46,411 nucleotides of DNA, from positions 1 to 46,411 of the forward strand of contig VYCM01000070.1 of assembly GCA_009843915.1 (NCBI GenBank), read 5' to 3'. Under the pieces are notes generated by a model. That model worked only from the letters and a program-made list of their open reading frames with translations. It did not search any database and was not told the DNA's origin. Positions 8,614 through 17,608 of this stretch are shown here, piece by piece (the first letter of the stretch is position 1; each line of letters starts with the position of its first letter). The stretch is from Acidimicrobiaceae bacterium (GTDB lineage Bacteria > Actinomycetota > Acidimicrobiia > Acidimicrobiales > Aldehydirespiratoraceae). The translations under genes and the position numbers were made by a program.

Positions 8614-8749
8614 GGCGTCGCAGGGCCGCGGCGCTGGCGTAGTTCTATAGGACTGGCCCGCACGTAGGGGTGACAATGGCTCTCGGGCCGCTGGGCGCGG
8701 CCGGGCCCCCCAAAGTACGTTCAGCGCGGGCCAGTGCTTGGAGGGCTAG

Positions 8750-9826
8750 TTGACCGCGCACGCCGTCGACGAGCGGGAACTTCAGCTCAGGCGGCCGTTC
8801 GTGCTGCCGCGATGGGTGTCGCGTGCCGCGGTGTGGGTGCCGGTGGCCGCCGCGGCCCTGTGGGTTCTCGTCCTGGCTCGCAACACATCGGCCGGCCCGG
8901 CCATCCGGGAGCCCGGCGAGTTCGTGGTCACGCTGCTGGACGGCGTCACCTTCGCGGGGCTGCTGTTCGTGGTGGCGTCCGGGTTCACCCTGATCTTCGG
9001 CCTGATGCGCACGGTCAACATGGCCCACGGGTCGCTGTTCCTCGGCGCCGCCTATGTCGCCCACGAGATCCAGACCAACATGGTCGGCAAGGACGCCAAC
9101 ATCGACGCCCGCGACGTGAGTCTGCTGGCCTGGATCCTGCCGCTGCTCGCGGCCGGAGCCGTCGTCGCCCTCCTCGGCCTGCTCATGCAGCAGCTGCTGC
9201 TGCGCTGGAACCAGGGCCAGGACCTGCGCCAGGCCCTCATCACGCTGGCCATCTCGGTGATCGCGGCCGACCAGCTGCTAGCCCATTTCGGCGGCGTGGC
9301 CCAGCCGCTGAAGTGGCCCGGCGCCGTCACCCACTTCTTCGAGATCGTGGGCGAGCGCTACGCCACCAGCCGGCTGTTCATGCTGGGGGTGGCGCTGCTG
9401 GTGGGCGCGCTGCTCTGGCTGTGGCTCAACCGCACCCGCATGGGCATGGTCATTCGGGCCGGCGTGGACGATCAGGAGATGGTCCGGGCCCTGGGCATCA
9501 ACATCACGTTGGTGTTCGCGATCACGTTCGTGGTCGGGTCGTTCCTGGCGGGGGTCGGCGGCGTGCTGGGCGGGTCGTTCGCCGGCTCGGTGGCGCCGGG
9601 AGTTGACGGTGCCTGGCTGCTCAATTCGCTGGTGGTGGTGATCATCGGCGGGCTCGGGTCGGTGAAGGGGGCGGTGGCCGGGTCGCTGCTGTACGGCATG
9701 GTGGTGGCCCTCTCGCCCGCGTACCTGCCCGCCGGGTACACCTACTACTCGGTCATATTCACGTTCGCCCTGCTGGCGGTGGTGCTGGCGGTGCGGCCCG
9801 CAGGCCTCTACGGACGGGCCGAATGA
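8750..9826 (+). CDS. livH: Branched-chain amino acid-type ABC transporter permease (LivH family)
   Basis: 358 aa, TTG start with GGAGGG 4 nt upstream. Multiple hydrophobic helices. Family motifs include LFVVASGFTLIFGLMRTVNM, which fits the LivH N-terminal region, and GLGSVKGAVAGSLLYGMVVA near the C-terminus. It forms one half of the membrane channel of a HAAT-family importer, with the LivM-type partner encoded immediately downstream (ATGA overlap). Relatives carry branched-chain amino acids, urea, short amides or aromatic acids, so the LivH name describes family, not substrate. Confidence 0.9.
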   Translation: MTAHAVDERELQLRRPFVLPRWVSRAAVWVPVAAAALWVLVLARNTSAGPAIREPGEFVVTLLDGVTFAGLLFVVASGFTLIFGLMRTVNMAHGSLFLGAAYVAHEIQTNMVGKDANIDARDVSLLAWILPLLAAGAVVALLGLLMQQLLLRWNQGQDLRQALITLAISVIAADQLLAHFGGVAQPLKWPGAVTHFFEIVGERYATSRLFMLGVALLVGALLWLWLNRTRMGMVIRAGVDDQEMVRALGINITLVFAITFVVGSFLAGVGGVLGGSFAGSVAPGVDGAWLLNSLVVVIIGGLGSVKGAVAGSLLYGMVVALSPAYLPAGYTYYSVIFTFALLAVVLAVRPAGLYGRAE

Positions 9827-10923
9827 GCCCGACAGGCGCCGCGCCCGGGCGGGTCCAATCGCGCCGCACCCTCCGGCGACTGCTGTCGGCCCGCAACGTG
9901 GTGGTGGCCGCGGCCACCGCGCTGGCCCTGCTGCTGCCCCTGTTCGGCTCGAACTTCTTCGTCGAGTTCGTGATGACCCGGACCATGATCCTCGGGATCG
10001 CGGCAGCCACCATCGTGTTCCTGGCGGCCTACGGCGGCATGGTCTCGCTGGCCCAGTACCTGCTGGCGGGTGTGGCCGGCTTCATGGTCGGCAACGCCGT
10101 CGTCGCCCAGGACGCCTGGTCGAAGGGTCTCAAGCTCGGCTGGAACCCGTGGGTGGCGGTGCTGTTCGCCCTGGCGGTCACCACCGCCGTCGCCTTCGTG
10201 CTGGGCGCGCTGGCGTCTCGCACCACCGGCATCTACTTCCTGATGATCACCCTCACCTACGCGGTGATCGGCTACTACGTGTTCGGGTCGATCACCCCGC
10301 TGTCGGGCTTCGGCGGGATCACCGGCATCGACCCGCCCGGCCTGTTCGAGGACCACCCGCAGCGCATGTACCTCGCGCTGGTGGTGCTCTCGGTGCTGGT
10401 CTACGTCGCCTTCCGGGTGCTGGCCGTCACCCCGTTCGGCCTGGCCCTTCAGGGCATCCGCGACGACCCGGTGCGTATGGCCTCGCTGGGCTTCAACGTG
10501 TCGCTGCACCGCACTCTGGCGTTCACCCTGGCCGGCTTCACCGCCGGTCTGGCCGGCGTGTTCAACGTCTGGTGGAACGGCCAGATCGACCCCACGTCGA
10601 TATCGATCGGCCCCACCCTCGACCTGCTGATCGTGGCCGTCATCGGCGGCACCCTCAGCCTCGAGGGCGCCTGGCTGGGTGCCTTCGTGTTCGTGGCGGC
10701 CAACAACTACCTGCGCAACCTCCCCCTCGTCGACCACATCGGCATCACCGAGGCCCGGTTCAACACCATCGTCGGGGTGCTGGTGCTGCTCATCATGATC
10801 CTTTCGCCCGACGGCCTGGCCGGGATCATCGATCGCATCCGCCTGGGCCTGCGCCGTCTGGTCCAGCTGTCGCGGGGATCCGGAGCCGGCCCGGCCGAAG
10901 CCGCGGCCGGTTCGGCGCCATGA
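9823..10923 (+). CDS. livM: Branched-chain amino acid-type ABC transporter permease (LivM family)
   Basis: 366 aa integral membrane protein. The start overlaps the livH stop in ATGA, so translation is coupled. LivM-type features include GGMVSLAQYLLAGVAGFMVG, the cytoplasmic loop LALQGIRDDPVRMASLG (the EAA-like ATPase-contact loop) and a C-terminal VLVLLIMILSPDGLAGI. It pairs with LivH to form the translocation pore. It is followed by a short gap holding a hairpin and then the receptor gene. Confidence 0.9.
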   Translation: MSPTGAAPGRVQSRRTLRRLLSARNVVVAAATALALLLPLFGSNFFVEFVMTRTMILGIAAATIVFLAAYGGMVSLAQYLLAGVAGFMVGNAVVAQDAWSKGLKLGWNPWVAVLFALAVTTAVAFVLGALASRTTGIYFLMITLTYAVIGYYVFGSITPLSGFGGITGIDPPGLFEDHPQRMYLALVVLSVLVYVAFRVLAVTPFGLALQGIRDDPVRMASLGFNVSLHRTLAFTLAGFTAGLAGVFNVWWNGQIDPTSISIGPTLDLLIVAVIGGTLSLEGAWLGAFVFVAANNYLRNLPLVDHIGITEARFNTIVGVLVLLIMILSPDGLAGIIDRIRLGLRRLVQLSRGSGAGPAEAAAGSAP

Positions 10924-10963
10924 ACGCATTCACCAAGTTCGCGACCGTCACGTGCGGTCCGAA

Positions 10964-10979
10964 GCGGACGCATGTCCGC
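10964..10979 (+). promoter_or_regulatory. Hairpin between permease and receptor genes
   Basis: GCGGAC-GCAT-GTCCGC, 6-bp stem with a 4-nt loop, in the 100-bp gap before the receptor gene. It could stabilise or punctuate the mRNA so that the receptor is made at a different level. There is no U-tract, so it is not a clear terminator. Confidence 0.4.
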
Positions 10980-11023
10980 CCCCTAATGGAGGGGATTCAG
11001 CCCATGAGAGAAAGGACCACTCC

Positions 11024-12571
11024 ATGAGATACAAGCCAACCTTCCGAAGGCTCCTGAGCCTTGTCGGCATCGTTGCCGTGTTCGCGTTGCTCGCCGCCTC
11101 CTGCGGCGACGACGACGACGGCGACGCTGCGCCGGCGACAACGGCCGCCCCGGCGGAGCCCGAGGCCCCGGCCGAGCCGGAGGCCGAACCCGAGGCGGAG
11201 CCTGAGGCCGAGCCCGAGGCAGAGCCGATGGAAGAGATGGACGACCACGCGCACGTGCACCTCGGCATCCTCGGCGAGTGCGAGGGCGCCTTCGGCGCGT
11301 TCCACGAGGACGTCGTGGCCGGTGCGTCGCTGCCGTTCATCACCTTCGCGGGCGGGACATCGAACTCGCCCACCAGCGCGCTGGAGGGATTCAGCGGCGC
11401 CGTGGTCGCCGGCGTGCCCATCGAGGTCGTCGGCATCGGCTGCGGTGACGACACCCCCGACCGCATCATCCAGGAGGTCCGCAAGATCGTCGAGCAGGAC
11501 GGCGCCAACGTGGTGATCGGGCCGCTCTCGGGTGACGAGAGCATCGCGATCGCCAACTACGCGAAGGACCATCCCGAGGTGACCTTCCTCAACGGGATCG
11601 CCGGTGCCCAGGAGACCACCATGGTCGTCCAGGCCCCGAACTTCTTCCGGTTCAACGGTGACGGCGCCCAGTGGAACGCTGGTCTCGGAGACATCCTCCA
11701 CAACGAGGCCGGCTGGGACACTGCGGCCGTGATCGCCGATGACTACAGCTTCGGCTGGACCTCGACGGCGGGCTTCATCGCCGAGTTCTGCGCGGTCGGC
11801 GGCGACGTCATATCGAGGGTGTTCCCACCCCTGGGAACCACCGACTACTCGTCGTTCGTCCAGCAGCTTCCCGACCCGGACGAGGTTGACGGCTACTTCT
11901 GGGCCGTCGGCGGCTCGGGCACCAACGCCTCGCTGGAGGCCTTCCTCGCGGCCAAGGGCGACCTGACCGGCGACCAGCACGCGGGCAACCTGTTCTTCAG
12001 CCCGGCGCTGGCCGCAGCTCTGGGGACCGACATCGCGGGGGCCTACGTGGGCGGCTTCGCCACCCTGCCCGGCGACGTCTCCAGCCCGGCCATCCAGGAG
12101 TACCTGGCGTCGGCGGACGCCGCGTGGGACTCGTTGGTAAGCCCCATGTCCGGCATGGAGCCCGGTTCGCCCGCGGCTGCCGCCGGATTCGGGTTCTTCT
12201 ACGGCTTCTACAGCTCGGCCCTGGCCTTCATCATGGCCCTCGAGCAGGTCGGCGGAGACCTGTCCGACAACCACGCCGCGCTGCGCGACGCCCTGGCCAA
12301 CATCCAGATCGACGGGCCCTACGGCACCATCACCCTCGACGACAACCGTCAGGCCATCGTCGACACGTCCGTCCAGCAGCTCGTGCTGAACGACGCCGGC
12401 GAGGTGGTGTCGCAGACCGTTGCCCTGATCCCGGCCGTGGACCAGAGCTTCGGCGGGACGTTCAGCCCGACCACGCCGCCACCGGACCGTGAGAACCCGG
12501 TGTGTGAGACGCGCGACCTGCCCTGGGCCGGCAACGCCATCCCAGTGGTCGACGGCGTTCCGCAAGGCTGA
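11024..12571 (+). CDS. Substrate-binding lipoprotein of the ABC transporter (LivK/type 1 periplasmic fold)
   Basis: 515 aa. ATG 11024 follows AGAGAAAGGA. The signal peptide ends in the lipobox LAASC (Cys27), so the mature protein is a lipid-anchored receptor. An acidic, Pro/Glu repeat linker (EPEAEPEA type, about residues 45-70) leads to the ligand-binding domains, recognisable by VVIGPLSGDESIAIANYA and the ABC-receptor pattern DDYSFGWTSTAGF. It is longer than typical LivK (about 370 aa), mostly through the linker and a C-terminal extension. It delivers substrate to the LivHM permease; the ligand is not predictable from sequence alone. Confidence 0.87.
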   Translation: MRYKPTFRRLLSLVGIVAVFALLAASCGDDDDGDAAPATTAAPAEPEAPAEPEAEPEAEPEAEPEAEPMEEMDDHAHVHLGILGECEGAFGAFHEDVVAGASLPFITFAGGTSNSPTSALEGFSGAVVAGVPIEVVGIGCGDDTPDRIIQEVRKIVEQDGANVVIGPLSGDESIAIANYAKDHPEVTFLNGIAGAQETTMVVQAPNFFRFNGDGAQWNAGLGDILHNEAGWDTAAVIADDYSFGWTSTAGFIAEFCAVGGDVISRVFPPLGTTDYSSFVQQLPDPDEVDGYFWAVGGSGTNASLEAFLAAKGDLTGDQHAGNLFFSPALAAALGTDIAGAYVGGFATLPGDVSSPAIQEYLASADAAWDSLVSPMSGMEPGSPAAAAGFGFFYGFYSSALAFIMALEQVGGDLSDNHAALRDALANIQIDGPYGTITLDDNRQAIVDTSVQQLVLNDAGEVVSQTVALIPAVDQSFGGTFSPTTPPPDRENPVCETRDLPWAGNAIPVVDGVPQG

Positions 12572-12624
12572 GCGAACCGTCTGCCAACCGACTGAGCGGT
12601 TCAATCACCTGAGCTGAGTCACCG

Positions 12625-13428
12625 ATGAACACCGACGCTGCCACCGCCGCCTCCGCCGAGAGGTCTGGTTCCCTCCTGAACCTGGAGGCGGTGGTGGTGG
12701 CGTTCGGTGGCCTGCAAGCCCTCGGAGGCGTGGACCTCAAGGTCTGGAAGGGCGACCGCCTGGCGCTGCTCGGACCGAACGGCGCCGGTAAGACGACCCT
12801 GTTCAACGTGATCGCGGGCGACATCAAGCCGACGTCGGGGCGAGTGATCATCAAGGGGATCGACTGCACGGAACTGCCGGCACGGTTCCGTCCCCGCCTG
12901 GGAGTGGCTCGCACCTACCAGAAGACCCGGCTGTTCCGGGGATTGACGGTGGAGGACAACCTCTACCTCGCCCAGACCGGGCGCTCGGGCCGGCACCTGG
13001 CGCTGCTGCGTTCGGGTGTCGACGCCGAGTTCCGGGAGAGGGCCCGAGCCATGGCCGAGACGGTCTGGCTCGCCGACGTCGTCGGCGTCACTGCCGGCGA
13101 CTTGTCGCACGGTCAGCAGCGCCAACTCGAGATCGGCATGGCCCTGGTGACCGGGCCGGAATTCGTCATGCTCGACGAGCCGGCCTCGGGGCTGTCGCGG
13201 GGAGAGAGGGAGCGCCTGGTGCAGCTGCTGCTGAGCTTGGACGCCGACATCACTCTGCTGCTGATCGAGCACGACATGGACGTCGCCTTGCGCGCCGCCC
13301 AGCGGGTGATGGTGATGAACGAGGGAGAGACTGTGGCCAGCGGCACGCCCGACGAGATACGGGTCGACCCGCTGGTGCACTCCATCTACCTCGGAAGCGA
13401 GGCAGGCCTGGGAGGGGCGGACCCGTGA
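12625..13428 (+). CDS. livG: ABC transporter ATP-binding protein (LivG family)
   Basis: 267 aa ATPase. Walker A GPNGAGKTT, signature LSHGQQRQLEIGMAL (LSHGQ variant of LSGGQ), Walker B FVMLDEPASGL, switch His in LIEHDMD. A Leu/Arg-rich insert before the signature is usual for LivG. It powers import with LivF as a heterodimer on the LivHM permease. It lies 53 bp after the receptor gene; its end overlaps the LivF start by 4 bp (GTGA). Confidence 0.9.
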   Translation: MNTDAATAASAERSGSLLNLEAVVVAFGGLQALGGVDLKVWKGDRLALLGPNGAGKTTLFNVIAGDIKPTSGRVIIKGIDCTELPARFRPRLGVARTYQKTRLFRGLTVEDNLYLAQTGRSGRHLALLRSGVDAEFRERARAMAETVWLADVVGVTAGDLSHGQQRQLEIGMALVTGPEFVMLDEPASGLSRGERERLVQLLLSLDADITLLLIEHDMDVALRAAQRVMVMNEGETVASGTPDEIRVDPLVHSIYLGSEAGLGGADP

Positions 13429-14141
13429 CCGCGGCGGACTCTCTGCTGACCGTGGAGGATCTCCAGGCCGGCTACGGCACCTCGCAGGTGCTGGACGGCT
13501 TGACCTTCTCCATGGGCACCGAGGCGGTCTGCATCCTCGGGCGCAACGGCATGGGCAAGTCCACGCTGTGCAAGACGATCATGGGGATGGTGGCGCCCAC
13601 CGCGGGTGCCATCACCTTCTCGGGCCGCCGCATCGACGGCCTCGCTCCCGAGAAGGTGGCCCGCTCCGGGATCGCCTACGTGCCCCAGGGGCGCCGCCTC
13701 TTCCCGTCACTCACGGTAGAGGAGCATCTGGCCATGCTGGCGCCCGAATCGCGAGGCAAGCGCTGGACGCCGGCGGCCGTCTACGAGTTGTTCCCCCGCT
13801 TGGCCGACCGCCGAAGAAACGGGGGAGCGGAGCTCTCCGGGGGTGAGCAGCAGATGCTGGCCGTGGGCCGGGCCCTGCTGCTCAACACCCCTCTCATCGT
13901 GATGGACGAGCCGTCGGAGGGGCTAGCCCCGAGCATCGTGGACGACCTGATCGACGTGGTGCACCAGCTCGTGTCCGAGGGCGTGGCGGTGCTGGTGGTG
14001 GAGCAGAACCTGCGGGCGGCCACCGCCATGTCGCCCCGTCAGCTGGTGATGACCTCCGGTCGTATCGAGATCGAGTTGACCGCCTCGGAGCTCCTGGAAT
14101 CGACGGAGCTCCAGAGCACCCATCTGGGCGTGGACGCCTGA
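13425..14141 (+). CDS. livF: ABC transporter ATP-binding protein (LivF family)
   Basis: 238 aa ATPase. Walker A GRNGMGKST, signature LSGGEQQML, Walker B PLIVMDEPSEGLAPSIVDD, followed by VLVVEQN in which Gln occupies the switch-His position, as is normal for LivF. GTG start overlapping livG. Last transporter gene; the two-component genes follow after about 120 bp that carry a palindrome and a promoter-like sequence. Confidence 0.9.
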   Translation: MTAADSLLTVEDLQAGYGTSQVLDGLTFSMGTEAVCILGRNGMGKSTLCKTIMGMVAPTAGAITFSGRRIDGLAPEKVARSGIAYVPQGRRLFPSLTVEEHLAMLAPESRGKRWTPAAVYELFPRLADRRRNGGAELSGGEQQMLAVGRALLLNTPLIVMDEPSEGLAPSIVDDLIDVVHQLVSEGVAVLVVEQNLRAATAMSPRQLVMTSGRIEIELTASELLESTELQSTHLGVDA

Positions 14142-14147
14142 GACAAC

Positions 14148-14170
14148 TTTGACAGGGACACCTGTACAAA
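14148..14170. promoter_or_regulatory. Imperfect palindrome between livF and the sensor kinase gene, possible operator
   Basis: TTTG-A-CAGG-GACA-CCTG-TA-CAAA: outer arms TTTG/CAAA and inner arms CAGG/CCTG around a GACA centre. It contains TTGACA, but no -10 stands at 16-18 bp from that hexamer. The location upstream of a transcription start candidate suggests a regulator site; none has been shown. Confidence 0.4.
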
Positions 14171-14221
14171 TGCCAGATCCGACCCTTACCGATATGGCGG
14201 CGCGCGTGAGCGCGCCGGCTG

Positions 14222-14250
14222 CCGACAGGCGTTCCAGCGACGGCTATGAT
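14222..14250 (+). promoter_or_regulatory. Promoter for the two-component pair (leaderless)
   Basis: CCGACA (14222-14227) and TATGAT (14245-14250) are separated by 17 bp, matching a sigma70-type promoter with a strong -10. The -10 ends 9 nt before ATG 14260. Confidence 0.5.
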
Positions 14251-14259
14251 CGCGGCGGC

Positions 14260-15987
14260 ATGGCCTCCGTCGGCGCCCTCTCGCTCTATGCCGCCATGTT
14301 GCGGGGCGAGTTGGAGGGCGACGAGGCGCTTCAGGCCAGCCAGCACATCTTCGAGCTCGTGCTCAACAGCGTGCACCACGCCATCTGGTGGAAGGACGCG
14401 AACTCGAGGTTCCTGGGCTGCAACCGCAAGCTCGCTGAGTACGCGGGGGTCGGTCATCCGAGCGAGCTGGTCGGCAAGACGGACGCCGACTGCGCCTGGG
14501 GCAATGCCGAGCTTCCCCGCAGCGGAACGCCCTGGTTCCAGGATCACGACCGCATGGTGATGGAGACGGGTGAACCGCTCATCGGCTTGCGCGAGCAGGT
14601 CCGCATCGCTGACGGGCGGGTGATCTGGGTCGAGACCAACAAGGTGCCGCTGACCGATTTCGACGGCAAGGTCGTGGGCACCCTGGGCACGTTCACCGAC
14701 ATCACGTCCAGGATCGAGGCCGAGGCCGAGCTGCAGAGCACCCTTGAGGACCTCGACGAGCGGGTGCGGGAGCGCACCTCCGAGCTGTCGCGGGCCAACC
14801 AGACGCTGAGGCGGGAGGTTGAGGAGCGGGTCAGGCTCGAGGCCCAGGAGCGGGCCCAGCGCAGCCACGCCGAGGCATTGCGCGACACCGCAGCTGCGGT
14901 TGCCCGCTCGTTGCAGCTCGACGACGTGATCGAGCAGGTGCTCATCGGTGTCGAGCGGCTCTGCGACCACGAGCGCAGCTACGTCGCCTTCTACGACAAC
15001 GAGGGAGTGCTCGAACTGGCCGGCGAGCGCCATCCGGGCCGACCCGACCGCGGCGCTCCCGAGCCCCACACCCGCGTCACCGACCCTCTCGGTGGATGGT
15101 CTCCACCCGAGGAGACCAAAGAGGACGGCAGTTCTAGTGCCGCCGCGGGCGGCCGCGCCGCCATGTCGAAGGTGAACGGGGCCGTGGTGCTGCCGCTGGA
15201 GGCGGCGGAGAGGGCGCTCGGCTGCCTCGTGATCGAGCCCCGCCCGGGTCGGGACCTGAGCGACTCCGACGTCGATCGCCTGGCCATCCTGGCCGATCAG
15301 GCGTCCTCGGCCATTTCCAACAGCCGCTCGCTGGTGATGGCCCGCTCGCTGGCCGCGCTGGAGGAGCGCCAGAGCCTGGCCAACGACCTTCACGACTCGG
15401 TCAGCCAGACACTGTGGACGGCGACCCTGCTGGCCGAGACTCTGGCCCGGGCGTCCGATCTCAGCGCCGAGCAGCGCGACCGGGCCGGCAGGTTGCATGC
15501 TCTGACCGCCGGAGCCCTGTCGGAGATGCGCACCCTGCTGCTGGAGCTGCGTCCCTCGGTCATCGAGGAGACTCCGTTCGCGGACCTGGTCCACCAGCTG
15601 GTGTCGGCCTTCGAGAGCCGGCGGCGGGCCAAGTGCGAAGTTCACCTCGATCGCGAGGTGGAGCCGCTGCCGACCGTCAAGGTGGCGCTCTACCGAATAC
15701 TGCAGGAGTCGCTCAACAATGTCTCCCGGCACGCCGACGCCGAGGGCGTGCATATTTCCGTAGAGGTGACGCGCGACGTTCTCGAGATGCGGGTGAGAGA
15801 CGACGGCGAGGGCTTCGAGATGGGATCGGCCTTGGAGCACTTCGGACTGCGCATCATGGCTGAGCGGGCCGAGGCCATCGGCGCGTCACTGCATGTCGAC
15901 AGCCGCCTGGGGGAGGGGACGACGGTGTCGGTGTCGGTCCCCGAAGTGATGGAGTTGCTTGTGCGACCCCCGGAGCAGTCGCCATGA
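14260..15987 (+). CDS. NarL-type sensor histidine kinase with PAS and GAF domains
   Basis: 575 aa, soluble: no transmembrane helix is seen. A PAS domain (about residues 30-150; NSVHHAIWWKDANSRFLGCN, ending GTFTDIT) leads into a coiled-coil linker rich in Glu and Arg. A GAF domain (about 200-345) follows, then the HisKA_3 dimerisation helix with LANDLHDSVSQT (phospho-acceptor His378) and an HATPase domain (ILQESLNNVSRHA, DDGEGF, GLRIMAERAE). ATG 14260 is preferred for the promoter just upstream and because codons between 14170 and 14260 are less GC-rich at third positions. ATG 14170 or TTG 14149 would add 30-37 residues. Its stop overlaps the response regulator start. The signal is unknown but cytoplasmic. 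Confidence 0.88.
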   Translation: MASVGALSLYAAMLRGELEGDEALQASQHIFELVLNSVHHAIWWKDANSRFLGCNRKLAEYAGVGHPSELVGKTDADCAWGNAELPRSGTPWFQDHDRMVMETGEPLIGLREQVRIADGRVIWVETNKVPLTDFDGKVVGTLGTFTDITSRIEAEAELQSTLEDLDERVRERTSELSRANQTLRREVEERVRLEAQERAQRSHAEALRDTAAAVARSLQLDDVIEQVLIGVERLCDHERSYVAFYDNEGVLELAGERHPGRPDRGAPEPHTRVTDPLGGWSPPEETKEDGSSSAAAGGRAAMSKVNGAVVLPLEAAERALGCLVIEPRPGRDLSDSDVDRLAILADQASSAISNSRSLVMARSLAALEERQSLANDLHDSVSQTLWTATLLAETLARASDLSAEQRDRAGRLHALTAGALSEMRTLLLELRPSVIEETPFADLVHQLVSAFESRRRAKCEVHLDREVEPLPTVKVALYRILQESLNNVSRHADAEGVHISVEVTRDVLEMRVRDDGEGFEMGSALEHFGLRIMAERAEAIGASLHVDSRLGEGTTVSVSVPEVMELLVRPPEQSP

Positions 15988-16643
15988 GCGCCGCATCCGG
16001 CGGAGCGATCAGGGTGGTAGTGGTGGACGATCATGACCTGCTGCGCGAGGGGGTGACCGCTTGCCTCGACGGCTACGACGACATCGAGGTGGTGGGCACG
16101 GCCCACAACGGCGTCGTTGCCGTGGACCGGGTGGTGGAGATGCACCCCGACGTCGTGGTGATGGACCTGATAATGCCGGGAGGTGGGGGAGTGGAGGCCA
16201 TCGCCGAGATCGCCCGCCGGGCTCCCGATACGAGGGTCCTCGCCCTGACCAGCTTCACCGACGGGACGCTGCTGCGCTCTGCTCTCGAAGCTGGCGCCAC
16301 CAGCTTCCAGCTCAAGAGCGTCACGGGCGACGATCTGGCCGCGTCCATCCGCTTCACCGCCGCGGGGCAGTCGGCCATGGACTCGTCGGTCACCCGCCTG
16401 ATCGCCTCCGACCATGACGTTCTGCGGGACCTGACCGACCGTGAGCGCGAGGTGGCCGATCTGCTGGCCACGGGCCTGTCCAATGCCGAGATCGCCGAGC
16501 GCCTCTATCTGAGCATCTACACGGTCAAGAACCACGTGAGCAACATTCTGATGAAGTTCAACGTGCAATCGCGCACCGAACTGGTGGCCATGATCCTCAA
16601 CGCCCGCTACCAGGACCGCCCCAAGCTCCCACCCCGCCCGTAG
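15984..16643 (+). CDS. NarL/LuxR-family response regulator
   Basis: 219 aa. Receiver domain with acidic pair Asp15-Asp16, phosphorylation site Asp61 (VVVMDLIMPG) and conserved Lys111. The C-terminal LuxR-type helix-turn-helix is visible as LTDREREVADLLATGLSNAEI and VKNHVSNIL. ATGA overlap with the kinase gene makes it the cognate partner. It lies between the transporter and the molybdenum-hydroxylase genes on the same strand, so control of one or both is a reasonable inference. Confidence 0.92.
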   Translation: MSAASGGAIRVVVVDDHDLLREGVTACLDGYDDIEVVGTAHNGVVAVDRVVEMHPDVVVMDLIMPGGGGVEAIAEIARRAPDTRVLALTSFTDGTLLRSALEAGATSFQLKSVTGDDLAASIRFTAAGQSAMDSSVTRLIASDHDVLRDLTDREREVADLLATGLSNAEIAERLYLSIYTVKNHVSNILMKFNVQSRTELVAMILNARYQDRPKLPPRP

Positions 16644-16675
16644 ACCATCGGAGCGCTGATTGTGCGACTAGTGCT

Positions 16676-16690
16676 TAGGAGCCACTCCTA
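16676..16690. promoter_or_regulatory. Inverted repeat upstream of the molybdenum hydroxylase genes
   Basis: TAGGAG-CCA-CTCCTA, perfect 6-bp arms around 3 nt, in the 175-bp gap between the response regulator and the hydroxylase genes. It is short enough for a NarL-type dimer site. Functional role is inferred from position only. Confidence 0.4.
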
Positions 16691-16818
16691 TGGGGGTGGG
16701 CAGGTTGCTCCGCTGGTGCCTGTTGCACGCTGCCGGGGTCAACTTGAATCCGAGGACAGCGCTAACGGTGCCGGTCGGCCTGTCGCGGGCGGGCGCGGAG
16801 CACCACCAGGAGGTTGCC

Positions 16819-17607
16819 ATGACATCTACGGCTGCGGTGAGCATGCCGTCCTCCGAGGCTGAGGCGGTGGCCGCCGTAACGGAGCAGCCGTTCGCGACGG
16901 TGCTCGCGGGCGGCACGCTGCTGGTGCCCCAGCACACTCTCGGCCAGGTCGCGGTGGAGCGGGCGGTATGGCTCGGCCGGGCCGAGATGGACGGGATCTC
17001 AAGGTCGAACGGACGCATGACGGTCGGCGCGGCAGCCCCCCTCGCGGCGTGCACGAGGCTGGATGCTCCCATCGGTCCGTGCGCGGCCAACATCGGAGAC
17101 AACGAGGTGAAGGCCCAAGCCACCATCGGCGGCAACATCTGCTCGCCCGCTCCCTACGGCGACCTGCGCGGACCGCTGCTGGCGCTCGGCGCGATCCTGC
17201 GCTGGGCCGATCCCGACGGCACCCACACCGGCGGCATAGCCGACTTCGCAGCCTCGGGCGGGGCCCGGCCCGGGGTGCTGATTCTGGACGTCGCCTTCGC
17301 GGTTCCCGAGGCGGGTTCGTTCGTGGCGCTGCGACGCCACCACACCCAGTCGTTGACCGCCATGTCGGTGAGCGCGGTCCGTGGTGCGAACGGTGCCGTG
17401 ACCATCGCGGCCACGGGGGCGGCTCCGGATGCCTGCCGGCTGTACGCGGCCGAGGCTGTTCTGGCCGACGGCGGTTCGATCGCCGACGCAGCGGCCGCTT
17501 CCGCGTCCGACGCCGATCCCTACGACGACGTTCTGGCGTCGGCGGCGTACCGCAGCCGGGTTCTTCCCGTCTACGTCGGCCGGGCCCTCGAGCAGCTTGG
17601 AGAGTGA
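16819..17607 (+). CDS. Molybdenum hydroxylase, FAD-binding subunit (CoxM/XdhB type)
   Basis: 262 aa. FAD-binding motifs VLAGGTLLVPQ near residue 28 (family AGGT) and ATIGGNICSPAPYGD near residue 105, followed by the CO-dehydrogenase flavoprotein C-terminal domain. It passes electrons from the iron-sulfur subunit to an acceptor. ATG 16819 is chosen over an in-frame ATG at 16690 because AGGAGG (16808-16813) is ideally spaced. It is somewhat short for the family (about 280-290). First gene of a four-gene hydroxylase operon. Confidence 0.87.
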   Translation: MTSTAAVSMPSSEAEAVAAVTEQPFATVLAGGTLLVPQHTLGQVAVERAVWLGRAEMDGISRSNGRMTVGAAAPLAACTRLDAPIGPCAANIGDNEVKAQATIGGNICSPAPYGDLRGPLLALGAILRWADPDGTHTGGIADFAASGGARPGVLILDVAFAVPEAGSFVALRRHHTQSLTAMSVSAVRGANGAVTIAATGAAPDACRLYAAEAVLADGGSIADAAAASASDADPYDDVLASAAYRSRVLPVYVGRALEQLGE

Positions 17608-17608
17608 C

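Noticed and set aside
11155-11235. Glu/Pro repeats in the receptor gene as a DNA repeat element
   Set aside because: They keep the reading frame and code for a typical lipoprotein linker, so they are explained by the protein.
12574-12602. Hairpin GAACCG/CGGTTC between receptor and livG
   Set aside because: Only a 6-bp stem with a 17-nt loop and no U-tract; too weak to report as a feature.
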